Shown here: piece by piece, positions 40,554 to 48,670 of the stretch | Layout: each line of letters starts with the position of its first letter | Position numbering within the stretch: position 1 is the stretch's first letter | Source of the DNA: Labilithrix sp. | Lineage (GTDB): Bacteria; Myxococcota_A; Polyangia; Polyangiales; Polyangiaceae | Direction: 5' to 3' | Assembly (NCBI GenBank): GCA_019637155.1 | Contig: JAHBWE010000004.1 | Location: forward strand, 372,001 to 436,000 | Length of the DNA stretch: 64,000 nucleotides | Program-made: the position numbers and the translations under genes | Notes under the pieces: generated by a model | Databases searched by the model: none | Seen by the model: the letters and a program-made list of their open reading frames with translations, nothing else | Told to the model about the DNA's origin: nothing

Positions 40554-41921
40554 ATGGCTGACTTCGACCTGAAGGCCGTCCCCAACCACGTCTTCACCAT
40601 CGCGCAGAAGCTGAGGTCGGCCGGGTTCAAGTCATGGATCGTCGGCGGCTGCGTGCGCGACTCGATCCTCGGCAAGAAGGTCGCAGACTGGGACCTCGCG
40701 ACGAACGCGCTGCCGAAGGACCTCATGAAGGTGTTCCCGCGCGCGATCCCGACCGGGCTCCAGCACGGCACCGTCACCGTCGTGATGGAAGGGCACCACT
40801 ACGAGGTCACCACCCTGCGCGGCGAGACGACGTACTCCGACGGGCGCCGCCCCGACGCGGTCCACTTCGTCGAGGACATCACCGCCGACCTCGCGCGCCG
40901 CGACTTCACGATCAACGCGATCGCGGTCGACTCCGACACCGGCGCGCTCGTCGATCCGTTCGAGGGACGGAAGGACATCGACCGGAAGGCGATCCGCGCG
41001 GTCGGCAAGGCGATCGAGCGCTTCTCCGAGGACGGCCTCCGCGTCCTCCGCGCGGCGCGGTTCTGCGCGACGCTCGAGTTCGACCTCGACCCCGAGACCT
41101 TCGCCGCGATTGGCCCCACGCTCGACACCTTCAAGAAGGTGAGCTCGGAGCGCGTCCGCGACGAGTGGGTCAAGACGATGAAGGCGAAGCGTCCGTCGCG
41201 CGCGTTCGACGTGATGCGCGACTCCGGCATCATGGCGATCACCTGCCCCGAGATGATGGAAGGCGTCGGGATGGAGCAGAACAAGTGGCACACCTTCGAC
41301 GTGTGGCGCCACGGCATGGCCTGCATGGACGCCTGCGCCGGCGATCCCATCCTCCGCATCGCCGCGCTCCTGCACGACGTCGGCAAGCCGCGGACGCGCG
41401 CGTTCAGCGACAAGACGCAGGACTACACGTTCTACGATCACGACAAGGTCGGGGCCGAGATCGCGGACCCGATCTGCGAGCGCCTCCGCTTCTCGAACGA
41501 GGAGCGCGGGCGCATCGTCCACCTCGTCCGGCACCACCTCTTCCACTACGACAACTGGTCCGACGCCGCGGTGCGCCGCTGGATCCGGCGCGTGGGCCGC
41601 GACCGCATCCCCGATCTCGTCGCGCTCTCGGAGGCGGACCTCCGCGGCAAGGGCCCCGAGATCGACCCCGCGATCCTCCTCCCGCTCCAGGCGCTCGAGG
41701 CCCACGTCGAGCGCATCTTGGCGGAGGGCGCGGCGCTGTCGGCGAGCGATCTCGCGCTCGACGGCAACGTCCTCATCAAGGAGCTCGCGCTCACGCCGGG
41801 GCGCATCATCGGCGAGATCCTGGCCCACCTCCTCGAAGAGGTGACGAACGATCCGGGCCTCAATACCAAGGACAACCTGCTCGCCAAGGCCCGCGCTTTC
41901 GTGAAAGCCCGCCAGAGCTGA
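40554..41921 (+). CDS. CCA-adding enzyme / poly(A) polymerase family nucleotidyltransferase
   Basis: 455 residues. Class II nucleotidyltransferase domain: FKSWIVGGCVRDSILGKKVADWDLATNA (with D-x-D in DWDLA), ARRDFTINAIAVD, and the RNA-binding/nucleotide site DGLRVLRAARFCATL. A C-terminal HD domain is present (ALLHDVGKPRT), as in the CCA-adding enzymes of many proteobacteria and in PcnB relatives. It repairs or adds CCA 3' ends of tRNA or polyadenylates RNA. ATG start at 40554 lies after a 157-base region without a gene that presumably carries its promoter. Confidence 0.92.
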   Translation: MADFDLKAVPNHVFTIAQKLRSAGFKSWIVGGCVRDSILGKKVADWDLATNALPKDLMKVFPRAIPTGLQHGTVTVVMEGHHYEVTTLRGETTYSDGRRPDAVHFVEDITADLARRDFTINAIAVDSDTGALVDPFEGRKDIDRKAIRAVGKAIERFSEDGLRVLRAARFCATLEFDLDPETFAAIGPTLDTFKKVSSERVRDEWVKTMKAKRPSRAFDVMRDSGIMAITCPEMMEGVGMEQNKWHTFDVWRHGMACMDACAGDPILRIAALLHDVGKPRTRAFSDKTQDYTFYDHDKVGAEIADPICERLRFSNEERGRIVHLVRHHLFHYDNWSDAAVRRWIRRVGRDRIPDLVALSEADLRGKGPEIDPAILLPLQALEAHVERILAEGAALSASDLALDGNVLIKELALTPGRIIGEILAHLLEEVTNDPGLNTKDNLLAKARAFVKARQS

Positions 41922-41942
41922 TTCGTGTTAGGTTCGCGGCCG

Positions 41943-43382
41943 ATGCGCTTCCTTGCGGGCTCGGTCATCCTCGCGGGGCTCCTCGCCTCGAGGACCGCCG
42001 CGGCCCAACAGCCGCCGGCGGCGCCGACCACGATCGCGGTGGGCGACTGGCAGCTCGCCCCCACGATGGAGGTGCGGGTCCGCGGCGAGTACCGCCACGA
42101 CGCGCCCGACCTCGGCGGCCTCGACATGTACGGCCGCGCGACCCCGCGGACGCGCGACGCGTGGGTCGTGCTGGAGCGCACCCGCGTCGGCCTCGGCGCC
42201 GAGCGCGGCGCCCTCCGCGCGCAGGTCACGCTCCAGGACGCGCGGGCGTTCGGATCGCCCTCGCCGAACGCCACCCTCGCGGGCGCGCGCGGCCTCGGTC
42301 AGCTCGCGCCGTACGAGGGCTTCCTCGAGATGCGCACGAGCGGCGTGCGCCCCACCTACCTGCGCCTCGGGCGGCAGGCGGTGGTCTGGGGCGAGGGGCG
42401 CCTCGTCGGCAACGCGGACTTCTCGCCGGTCGGCCGCTCGCTCGACGCCGCGCGCGCGCACGTCGCGGCGGGCAACTTCGACTTCGAGGCGCTCGCCGCG
42501 ATCCTCGAGATCCCGCAGCCGCTCGGCGCGGCCTTCGGCGATCGCTCCGGCTCCAACACCTCCGGCGTCCAGCTCTACGGCGTCACCGTGAAGTGGACCG
42601 TCGACCCGCTCTTCCGCGTCGAGGCGTTCGGCCTCGCGCGCGTCGCGCGATCGAGCGGCGCCGAGCTCGACGGCTCGCGCTTCGCGATCCAGCGCGCGGT
42701 CGGCGAGCGCTACACCGGCGCGCTCCGCGTCTCGGGCGACGACAAGGGCTGGAGCTACGGCGCCGAGGGCGCGTACCAGATGGGCAACGCCGACACGCTC
42801 CGCTTCAATGGCGCGGACATCGCGGCCTGGGCCGCGGCGGCGCACGTCCAGAAGACGCTCGAGCAGATCGTCCTCACGCCGACCTTCCGCCTCAACGGCT
42901 CGTACGCGTCGGGCGACGACGGATCGGGAAAGTACACGCAGTTCGATCCCCTCCTCGCCGATCCGCAGCGCTTCCACGGGATGATGGACCTCTTCGCGTG
43001 GTCCAACATGTTCGACCTCGGCGGCCGCGCTACGGTCGTCCCCTGGACCGACACCGCGCTCTCGTTCGAGTACCGTTACGCGCAGCTCGCGAAGTCACGC
43101 GGCGAGTGGATCGGCAGCTACCTCACCGCGGTCGGCAGCGCGACGCGACCGCCCGTCGTCGCGATCACGCCCGCGCCGGCCGGCGCCAACGTCGATCCGA
43201 GCCTCGGTCACGAGCTCGACGTCGGGTTCTCCTGGCGCCCGTGGATGCCGCTCGAGCTCCGCGCGAGCTGGTCGGGCCTCCTCCTCGGCGACGGCGCGAA
43301 GGCGATCATGGCGTCGCACCAGCGCGGCTCGCACAACCTCGCGCAGTACGCCTTCCTCCAGGCGACGCTCAACGTCCCGTAG
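41943..43382 (+). CDS. Alginate-export-family outer-membrane porin
   Basis: About 479 residues from ATG 41943 (a GTG/ATG region at 41925 adds six residues). Signal peptide FLAGSVILAGLLASRTAAA. The mature protein has the AlgE/alginate_export layout: RVRGEYRHDAPDLGG at the N-terminus, YLRLGRQAVVWGEGRLVG (a highly conserved R-QxxxWGEGR-like strand), ANADFSPVGRSLDAAR and repeated strands to the end. It is probably a porin or OM channel for anionic or hydrophobic solutes. Second porin of this general kind in the window, not adjacent to a matched substrate gene. Confidence 0.85.
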   Translation: MRFLAGSVILAGLLASRTAAAQQPPAAPTTIAVGDWQLAPTMEVRVRGEYRHDAPDLGGLDMYGRATPRTRDAWVVLERTRVGLGAERGALRAQVTLQDARAFGSPSPNATLAGARGLGQLAPYEGFLEMRTSGVRPTYLRLGRQAVVWGEGRLVGNADFSPVGRSLDAARAHVAAGNFDFEALAAILEIPQPLGAAFGDRSGSNTSGVQLYGVTVKWTVDPLFRVEAFGLARVARSSGAELDGSRFAIQRAVGERYTGALRVSGDDKGWSYGAEGAYQMGNADTLRFNGADIAAWAAAAHVQKTLEQIVLTPTFRLNGSYASGDDGSGKYTQFDPLLADPQRFHGMMDLFAWSNMFDLGGRATVVPWTDTALSFEYRYAQLAKSRGEWIGSYLTAVGSATRPPVVAITPAPAGANVDPSLGHELDVGFSWRPWMPLELRASWSGLLLGDGAKAIMASHQRGSHNLAQYAFLQATLNVP

Positions 43383-43385
43383 GGC

Positions 43386-43976
43386 TTAGGTCCCGCTCCA
43401 GCGTCGGCGCGGGCCGACGTCGGCGTGCACGAACCAGTCGTACTTCATCGAGTAGGTGCCGACGCCGCCCTCCCAGCCGAGCGCGCGGATCTCCTGCTCG
43501 AGCAGGAGCGGCTCGAGGCCGAGCTCCGCGTCGGGCGGCACGATCCGGAAGTCGACCGCGTGCCCGAGCGAGTGCTGCGAGTGCGACGCGACGTGGTGTC
43601 CCTTCTTCCGCATCATCTCGTTGAGCTTCGCGCTGCGGTAGCCGCTCACGAGCTCGATGCGCGCGCCGGGGTGTCTCTTCGCGAGGCTCCGGAGCAGCTC
43701 GAGCAGTCGCGGATCGAAGGCGTGGCGCTCGCCGGTGACGCGATCGGCGAGGAGCTCCGCGAAGCGCGCGGCGGAGGGAGACTCGTCGTCGAGCGGGACG
43801 CGCTCGTCGGTGTGGGTCTGCACCAGCGTCGCGAGGAGCGGCGGCGGCTCCAGCGTCTCCGCGCGCGCCTTCTTCACCGCGAGCCCGTTCGATCCGGACA
43901 CGTGCGCGTCGACCGCGCTCGGCGTCGCGACGAGCGCGGCGGCGGTCGCGGCGAGAGCGGCGCCGAGGCGATGCAT
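43386..43976 (-). CDS. Secreted M15-family D-Ala-D-Ala carboxypeptidase/endopeptidase-like
   Basis: 196 residues, signal peptide AATAAALVATPSAVDA. The catalytic domain resembles the M15/DUF882 YcbK group: IELVSGYRSAKLNEMMRKKG, then HSQHSLGHAVDFRI (zinc-binding H and D) and YDWFVHADVG (last zinc His). This chemistry cleaves D,D- or L,D- peptide bonds in peptidoglycan in the periplasm. It is divergent from the ECF sigma-factor gene at 44015 across a 38-base gap, so the two could share regulatory sequence. Confidence 0.86.
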   Translation of the reverse strand: MHRLGAALAATAAALVATPSAVDAHVSGSNGLAVKKARAETLEPPPLLATLVQTHTDERVPLDDESPSAARFAELLADRVTGERHAFDPRLLELLRSLAKRHPGARIELVSGYRSAKLNEMMRKKGHHVASHSQHSLGHAVDFRIVPPDAELGLEPLLLEQEIRALGWEGGVGTYSMKYDWFVHADVGPRRRWSGT

Positions 43977-44014
43977 GCCTTTCGATCCTATCCTTGTTAC
44001 GCTGGCTGCGCGAA

Positions 44015-44644
44015 ATGTCCTCCGGCGCCGTGCCCGACGTGCAGCTCCTCGCGCGCATCGCCGAAGGCGATCCGAACGCGATGGCGGAGCTCTACGATCG
44101 GCACGTCGCGACTGTGTTCCCGATCGCGCTCCGCGTCCTGCGCGACCGCGCCGAGGCGGAGGACGTCGTCCACGACTCGTTCGTCGCGGTGAGCGAGCGC
44201 GCGGCGCAGTACGTCCCCGAGCGCGGCAGCGTCATCGCCTGGCTCGTCACCCTCGTCCGCAACCTGAGCATCGATCGCACGCGGCGGCGCGAGCGTCGCG
44301 GCGTCCTCGCGCGCGAGGTGATCGCGCACGAGCCGCCGCCGCCGGTGCCCGACCCCGAGGCGCTCACCGCCGACGCGAAGGAGCGCGAGACGATCCGCCG
44401 CGCCCTCGCGCGCCTCCCCGACGCGCAGCGGCAGACGCTCGAGGTCGCGTTCTTCGAGGGCCTCAGCTACCCCGAGATCGCCGCGCGCGAGGGCGTGCCG
44501 CTCGGGACGATCAAGTCGCGCGCCGCGCGCGCGCTCGCCGCGCTCCGGGAGGCGCTCGCGAGCGAAGGGCTCACGGTGGACGCGGCGCCTGGCGCCGCCA
44601 CGCCGATCACGCAGACCACACAAGGAGCTCAAGGAGCAAGGTGA
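44015..44644 (+). CDS. ECF-type RNA polymerase sigma factor
   Basis: 209 residues from ATG 44015; a TTG at 43994 adds seven residues. Region 2: MAELYDRHVATVFPIALRVLRDRAEAEDVVHDSFV. Region 4: RLPDAQRQTLEVAFFEGLSYPEIAAREGVPLGTIKSRAARAL. It is of the RpoE/SigK-like (ECF39/41-related) type that normally neighbours a RskA-like anti-sigma factor. Here no anti-sigma gene is adjacent; the stop instead overlaps the start of a monoacylglycerol-lipase-like gene (GTGA). Control may therefore be through other means. The C-terminal TPITQTTQGAQGAR tail is atypical. Confidence 0.92.
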   Translation: MSSGAVPDVQLLARIAEGDPNAMAELYDRHVATVFPIALRVLRDRAEAEDVVHDSFVAVSERAAQYVPERGSVIAWLVTLVRNLSIDRTRRRERRGVLAREVIAHEPPPPVPDPEALTADAKERETIRRALARLPDAQRQTLEVAFFEGLSYPEIAAREGVPLGTIKSRAARALAALREALASEGLTVDAAPGAATPITQTTQGAQGAR

Positions 44645-45495
44645 GCATCGAGCTGCACGAGGCTGTCCTCTCACGCCGCGCCGGGAACGGCCCCGATCTC
44701 TACTACGCGTCGGCGATGCCGGCCGACGTGAAGGCGGTGCTCGGGATCGTCCCCGGCTACGCCGATCACGGCGCGCGCTACCGCCACGTCATGGGCGCGC
44801 TCGCGGAGCACGGCATCGGCTCGATCGCGATCGACCTGCGCGGCCACGGGCGCGCGCTCGGCACGCGCGGCTTCTGCAACCGCTTCGACGAGTTCCTCGA
44901 CGACGCGCGCGAGCTGCGCGCGCTGGTGGAGGACCGCGCGAAGAAGGCGAAGGCGCCGGCCTTCCTCTTCGGCCACAGCTTCGGCGGGCTCGTCGCGTCC
45001 TCCAGCATCCTCGAGAGCGCGGGCGCGTTCAAAGGGCTCGTTCTCTCCGCGCCGTTCTTCGGGCTCGCGCTCGAGGTCCCGAAGATCAAGGTGCTCGCGG
45101 GTCGCGTCGCCTCGCGGCTCTACCCGAAGCTCGGTCTCCCGAGCGGCCTCCACGGCAAGGACATGACGCACGATCCCGAGCGCGCGAAGGCGTACGACGA
45201 GGACCCGCTCGTGTTCCCGAACGCGACGGCGCGCTGGTTCACGGAGGCGGTGAAGGCGCAAGAGCGCGCGCTCGAGAACGCGCCGAAGCTCACGCTCCCG
45301 CTCTACATGGCGTTCGGCACGGCCGATCGCGTCGCGAGCTTCACCGCCGGCAAGCGCTTCTTCGAGCGCGCCGGGAGCAAGGACAAGACCTTCGACCCGC
45401 GCCCGGACCAGTTCCACGAGATCCTCAACGAGCCCTCGTGGAAGGAGCTCGTCGAGTCGATCTCAGGCTGGATCGGGGAGCGCTACTTGCAGTAG
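44641..45495 (+). CDS. Monoacylglycerol-lipase-like alpha/beta hydrolase
   Basis: 284 residues, GTG start overlapping the sigma-factor stop. Serine hydrolase motifs: GIVPGYADHGARY (oxyanion), DLRGHGRALGTRG, nucleophile elbow LFGHSFGGLVA, AFGTADRVA (Asp) and DQFHEILNE (His). The DLRGHG-x-x-G-x-RG phrase is typical of monoacylglycerol lipases/lysophospholipases. It probably cleaves lysolipids or monoacylglycerols in the cytosol or at the inner membrane. Its translational coupling to an ECF sigma factor suggests both are induced together, for example during membrane stress. Confidence 0.9.
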   Translation: MSIELHEAVLSRRAGNGPDLYYASAMPADVKAVLGIVPGYADHGARYRHVMGALAEHGIGSIAIDLRGHGRALGTRGFCNRFDEFLDDARELRALVEDRAKKAKAPAFLFGHSFGGLVASSSILESAGAFKGLVLSAPFFGLALEVPKIKVLAGRVASRLYPKLGLPSGLHGKDMTHDPERAKAYDEDPLVFPNATARWFTEAVKAQERALENAPKLTLPLYMAFGTADRVASFTAGKRFFERAGSKDKTFDPRPDQFHEILNEPSWKELVESISGWIGERYLQ

Positions 45496-46268
45496 CCCAT
45501 GTCGCGCGAGCCGGTCGTGCGGGCGGGGAGGCACTCGCGGCCGTCGGGGCACTTGGAGGTCGAGCTGCACAGCTCGATCTCGCTCTTGTCGGTCTTGCAC
45601 GAGGTCGCGCACTTCGTGCCCGCGATCTTGTAGATGAACTGGGCGCCGCACGCGGCCGGCGGGGCGCCGGTGCCGGTGTACCTGCCGACGTTGACGTAGT
45701 CGGTGGCCTCCGCGCCCGCCGCCGAGAACGCGCAGCAGGTGCGGCCGGACCCGCAGTTGGAGGCCGCGTTGCACTCCCAGGTCGTGCTGCCGTTCTCGAC
45801 CCACGTCGAGCCGTAGCCGGGCGCGGCGGCGCTGCAGTTGTCCTGGCCTTTGTCCGTCTTCGAGCCCGGCGCGCAGAACGAGGGCGGGAAGGCGGAGCCC
45901 TCCCGGCCGGGGTTGCAGCACGTCTCCACGTTGGAGCAGTTGGAGGCGCCGCCCGAGTCGGGGCCGCCGTCGCGGAAGAAGCCGCAGTAGAACCCGGCTG
46001 ACGTGTTGCGGAGGCGCGGGGCCGTCGCGCAGTCGGCGCCGCCGGCGTCCTTCGGGCCGCCGTTGTCGTCGTCGTCGTCGTCATCGACGTCGACGTTGTC
46101 GTCGTCGTCGTCCGCCGGCTTCGGCTTGCCGGAGCTCGACGACGTGCTGGACCCACCGCCGGGGAGGGGCACCGTGCTGTTGTCGGTATCGCACGCGACG
46201 AGGACGCCCACGCCGACGAACATCGACGCGACGAAGAAAAGCGCAAGACGACGGGTTTGCGGCTGCAT
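45483..46268 (-). CDS. Cys-rich lipoprotein with acidic Asp stalk
   Basis: About 261 residues, ATG at 46268. Signal peptide FVASMFVGVGVLVACD with a V-L-V-A-C lipobox, a Ser/Gly stretch, then a run of Asp/Asn (DDDDDNVDVDDDDDDD). The C-terminal 180 residues contain about 18 Cys, including two CC pairs (VETCCNPG, RTCCAFS) and several C-x-C-type motifs that fit a disulfide-bonded fold of the colipase/Dickkopf type. It converges on the lipase gene with a 13-base overlap. No catalytic motif. Confidence 0.76.
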   Translation of the reverse strand: MQPQTRRLALFFVASMFVGVGVLVACDTDNSTVPLPGGGSSTSSSSGKPKPADDDDDNVDVDDDDDDDNGGPKDAGGADCATAPRLRNTSAGFYCGFFRDGGPDSGGASNCSNVETCCNPGREGSAFPPSFCAPGSKTDKGQDNCSAAAPGYGSTWVENGSTTWECNAASNCGSGRTCCAFSAAGAEATDYVNVGRYTGTGAPPAACGAQFIYKIAGTKCATSCKTDKSEIELCSSTSKCPDGRECLPARTTGSRDMGYCK

Positions 46269-46317
46269 CCCCTGTGGCGTAGCACAGCCACGCCGAAGCG
46301 CGAACCCGAGCAGCACC

Positions 46318-46456
46318 GGGCCCCAGAAGCGGCCGCGAATGCGGGCGCGAAGCGCCCCGAGCGCGCCAGCGCGAGGGCCGTGTCTGGGGTGGGGTGTCGG
46401 GGCAACGCCCCGACGCTGAGAGCGGGGTGTCGGGGCGAAGCCCCGACGTTGAAAGC
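46318..46456. repeat. Structured repeat element, copy B (intergenic)
   Basis: About 139 bases homologous to copy A at 32136: CCCCAGA...TCTGGGG outer arms, an inner 6-bp stem with GAA loop (46343-46357), and two tandem 33-bp 3' units, 46391-46423 and 46424-46456, each with an 8-bp stem (loops AAC and GAA). Copy A has one such unit with a 9-bp stem. It lies between the ferredoxin gene and the upstream-strand lipoprotein and could also terminate transcription of the former. Confidence 0.85.
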
Positions 46457-46768
46457 TCAGTATTCGTTCTGTGCCCGAACCGTCACTTTTCCGTCGCCGG
46501 GACGCAGCTTTGCGCAGCAGGCGAGGCGGAAGCGGGGCGGGGCGGAGAGGACCGCGTCGAGGACGTCTTTTTCGTCTTCTTCCGGCGGGAGCAGCAGGTC
46601 TTCGCCTTGGAGGACCTCGATGTGGCACGTCGCGCAGCTCGCGCTCCGGCACGAGAACGGGATCGGCGCCGAGTTGTCGTCGATCAGATCGGCGAGCGCG
46701 CCTCCGTCGGGAGCGTTCACCGTCTTCTTCTGGGAGCCGTCGTGCGACTCGAACGTGATCTCCGGCAT
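46457..46768 (-). CDS. 2Fe-2S plant-type ferredoxin
   Basis: 103 residues, ATG start. Cluster ligands are in C-R-S-A-S-C-A-T-C (CX4CX2C, residues about 40-48) and a fourth Cys in LACCAKL near residue 84, the plant-type/adrenodoxin-like pattern. Beta-strands EITFESHDG and VTVRAQNEY frame the cluster. It is a small soluble electron carrier that could serve a cytochrome P450, oxygenase or other redox enzyme; none is adjacent. It lies 28 bases from the methyltransferase-like gene on the same strand. Confidence 0.92.
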   Translation of the reverse strand: MPEITFESHDGSQKKTVNAPDGGALADLIDDNSAPIPFSCRSASCATCHIEVLQGEDLLLPPEEDEKDVLDAVLSAPPRFRLACCAKLRPGDGKVTVRAQNEY

Positions 46769-46796
46769 GACCCGCCGTCTCTTACCACAAGGTGCG

Positions 46797-48059
46797 TCAC
46801 CGCTTCGTCAGAAGCAACGCGTGCTCGAAGCGCGGCCGGTCGCGGAACGCGTCGGCGGTGGGGCCGTGGAAGTGCGGCCGCGCTTGCGACGCCCGCGCGA
46901 TCGGGACGAGGCGCCCGCCCCGCTCCGCGACGCGCGCGACGACGTCGTCCGCGCGCACCGCGATCGGCCCGCGCGGCGTCGTCTGCGCCGAGTCCGCGAT
47001 GAGGAGCACGAGCGCGCCGTCGCGCCGGAGCACGCGCGCGAGCGAGGTGAAGAGCTTCGTCAGCTCGCCCTCCCAGGCCGCGTGCGTCTCGCGGGCGCCG
47101 AGGCGCGCGTAGTTGCGGCGCGCGCCGATCTCGCCGCGCGCGAGCTTCCTCCCGTCGAGGCCGAGCCAGCGGAGGCGCATCTCGTGGTGCGCGAGGTAGT
47201 CGTACGTCGCGACGTACGGCGGCGAGGTGATGACCGCGTCGATCGCGGCGTCTTCGACCTTCGCGAGCACGGTCGCGTCGTCCTCGTAGACGCGCGCGCG
47301 CGGCGGCGGGAGCGCTCGGGCTTCCGAGCGCGTCTCGAGCAGCGCGAACAGCTCGTCGAGCCGGCGCGCGAAGTCCTCCGCCTTCTTCACGAAGAGCTTC
47401 GACGGATACCCGGCCGCGATGCGCTTGCCGACCTGCTCCTCGGTCGTGTCGCCGCGCCGCGCGCTCAGCTTCACGAGGATGGATGAGAGGACGAGCGCGA
47501 GCTCGGGGCGCGTGGAGGCGGGGGCCTCGGCGATGCCGGCGCGCAGGCCGTCGAGCTCGAGGAGCACGTGCGGAGCGAAGGACGCGACGTCCTCCGGCGG
47601 GAGGCGCTTCGTCGCGCCGGCCTTCGCCTTCCGCCGCTTCTCGGCGTGCTCCGCGACGCCGTGCGCGGCCGAAACGAGCGCGGCCGTCTTCTCCGGCGCG
47701 TGCGGGAACGTCTTCGCGCGCGCGAGCATCACCGCGATCGGGTTCAGGTCCGAGCCGATCGCGCTCCGCCCCGCGAGCATCGCCTCGACGAGGACGGTGC
47801 CCGATCCGCAGAACGGATCGAGGACCGTCCCGCCCTCGGGCGAGAGCTCCTCGATCAGCCGCCGCGCGGTGACGGGATGCGCGCGCGCGGGGTAGGAGTG
47901 GAAGCCGTGGACGTGCGCGCGGTCCTCCGCGTCCTCGTCCTCGGTCGGCGCGACGTCGATCGCGTGCGCGAGGATCGCCGCCGCTTCGCGATCGCCGCTC
48001 GTCTCGACCTCGCCGCCGACGTTCGTGAGCGCGCGCCGTCGCTTGATCGGCTCGCTCAC
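46797..48059 (-). CDS. DNA/RNA methyltransferase-like (N4/N6, TRM11-like)
   Basis: About 420 residues from GTG 48059, which overlaps the upstream stop (GTGA). Motif I is GGTVLDPFCGSGTVLVEA and motif IV is ITSPPYVATYDYLAHHEMRLRWLG, the D/N-PP-Y catalytic signature of amino-methyltransferases. The segment AHVHGFHSYPARAHPV precedes motif I. A long linker between the two has DVASFAPHVLLELDGL. It may be an orphan DNA methyltransferase or a tRNA/rRNA-modifying TRM11-like enzyme. No restriction endonuclease gene is nearby, so epigenetic or RNA roles are likelier. Confidence 0.8.
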   Translation of the reverse strand: MSEPIKRRRALTNVGGEVETSGDREAAAILAHAIDVAPTEDEDAEDRAHVHGFHSYPARAHPVTARRLIEELSPEGGTVLDPFCGSGTVLVEAMLAGRSAIGSDLNPIAVMLARAKTFPHAPEKTAALVSAAHGVAEHAEKRRKAKAGATKRLPPEDVASFAPHVLLELDGLRAGIAEAPASTRPELALVLSSILVKLSARRGDTTEEQVGKRIAAGYPSKLFVKKAEDFARRLDELFALLETRSEARALPPPRARVYEDDATVLAKVEDAAIDAVITSPPYVATYDYLAHHEMRLRWLGLDGRKLARGEIGARRNYARLGARETHAAWEGELTKLFTSLARVLRRDGALVLLIADSAQTTPRGPIAVRADDVVARVAERGGRLVPIARASQARPHFHGPTADAFRDRPRFEHALLLTKR

Positions 48060-48670
48060 GCGCGGCTCCGCCTCACTTCGCCTGCGCCTTCTCTCTCGTC
48101 GAGCGCGGGGTACTCGTCGCTCGAGAGGTCCTCCGTGCGGTACACGATGTCGTCGCCGCCGGCTTCGACGTCGATGCGGACGCGCGAGCGCGCCGCGCCG
48201 TCGGTGAGGAGGCGCTCCGCGCGCGCGGGATCGATCGCGAGCTCCTTCGCGACCTTCTTCGCGGTCGTGCCGCCATGCGCGAGCTCCTCCGCCGCGGCGA
48301 GCCACGCGCGCTCGCCGGACTCGGTCGCGGCCGCGCGCGCCTTCGTCGCGCGGCTGCGCGAGCGGAGCGCGAGGAGGAGCGGCGCGGCCGCGGCGGCGAA
48401 CAAGACGATCTTGCCGACGAGCGCGTCGGGCGTCGCCACGAGCGCGACGAGGGTGACGAGCACCGCGAAGACGCCTTGCACCACCGTCGCGATCGACGCG
48501 TTGCGCGCGGCGTCGAGGTGCTTCTTCTGATCCTTCAGCGCGAGGGCGGCGGGCTCACCGCCGGCGTTCTTCGGGATGCGCGGACCCCCGCATACGCCGC
48601 ACGCGCCGTCCTCGATGACCGAGGCAGCCTTGCAATGCGGGCACTCGCTGAGGTTGGGCTCGGGAGTCAG
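48056..48670 (-). CDS. Zinc-ribbon membrane protein
   Basis: About 204 residues. A zinc ribbon (CPHCKAASVIEDGACGVCGG) at the N-terminus, two TM helices (TVVQGVFAVLVTLVALVA, IVLFAAAAAPLLLALR), then a soluble helical region (ELAIDPARAERLLTDGAAR). No canonical start precedes the ribbon; the only codon placing it in frame is CTG at 48670, which overlaps the LolA stop as CTGA, in line with the other overlaps of this region. The stop overlaps the methyltransferase start. Function unknown. Confidence 0.6.
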   Translation of the reverse strand: MTPEPNLSECPHCKAASVIEDGACGVCGGPRIPKNAGGEPAALALKDQKKHLDAARNASIATVVQGVFAVLVTLVALVATPDALVGKIVLFAAAAAPLLLALRSRSRATKARAAATESGERAWLAAAEELAHGGTTAKKVAKELAIDPARAERLLTDGAARSRVRIDVEAGGDDIVYRTEDLSSDEYPALDEREGAGEVRRSRA

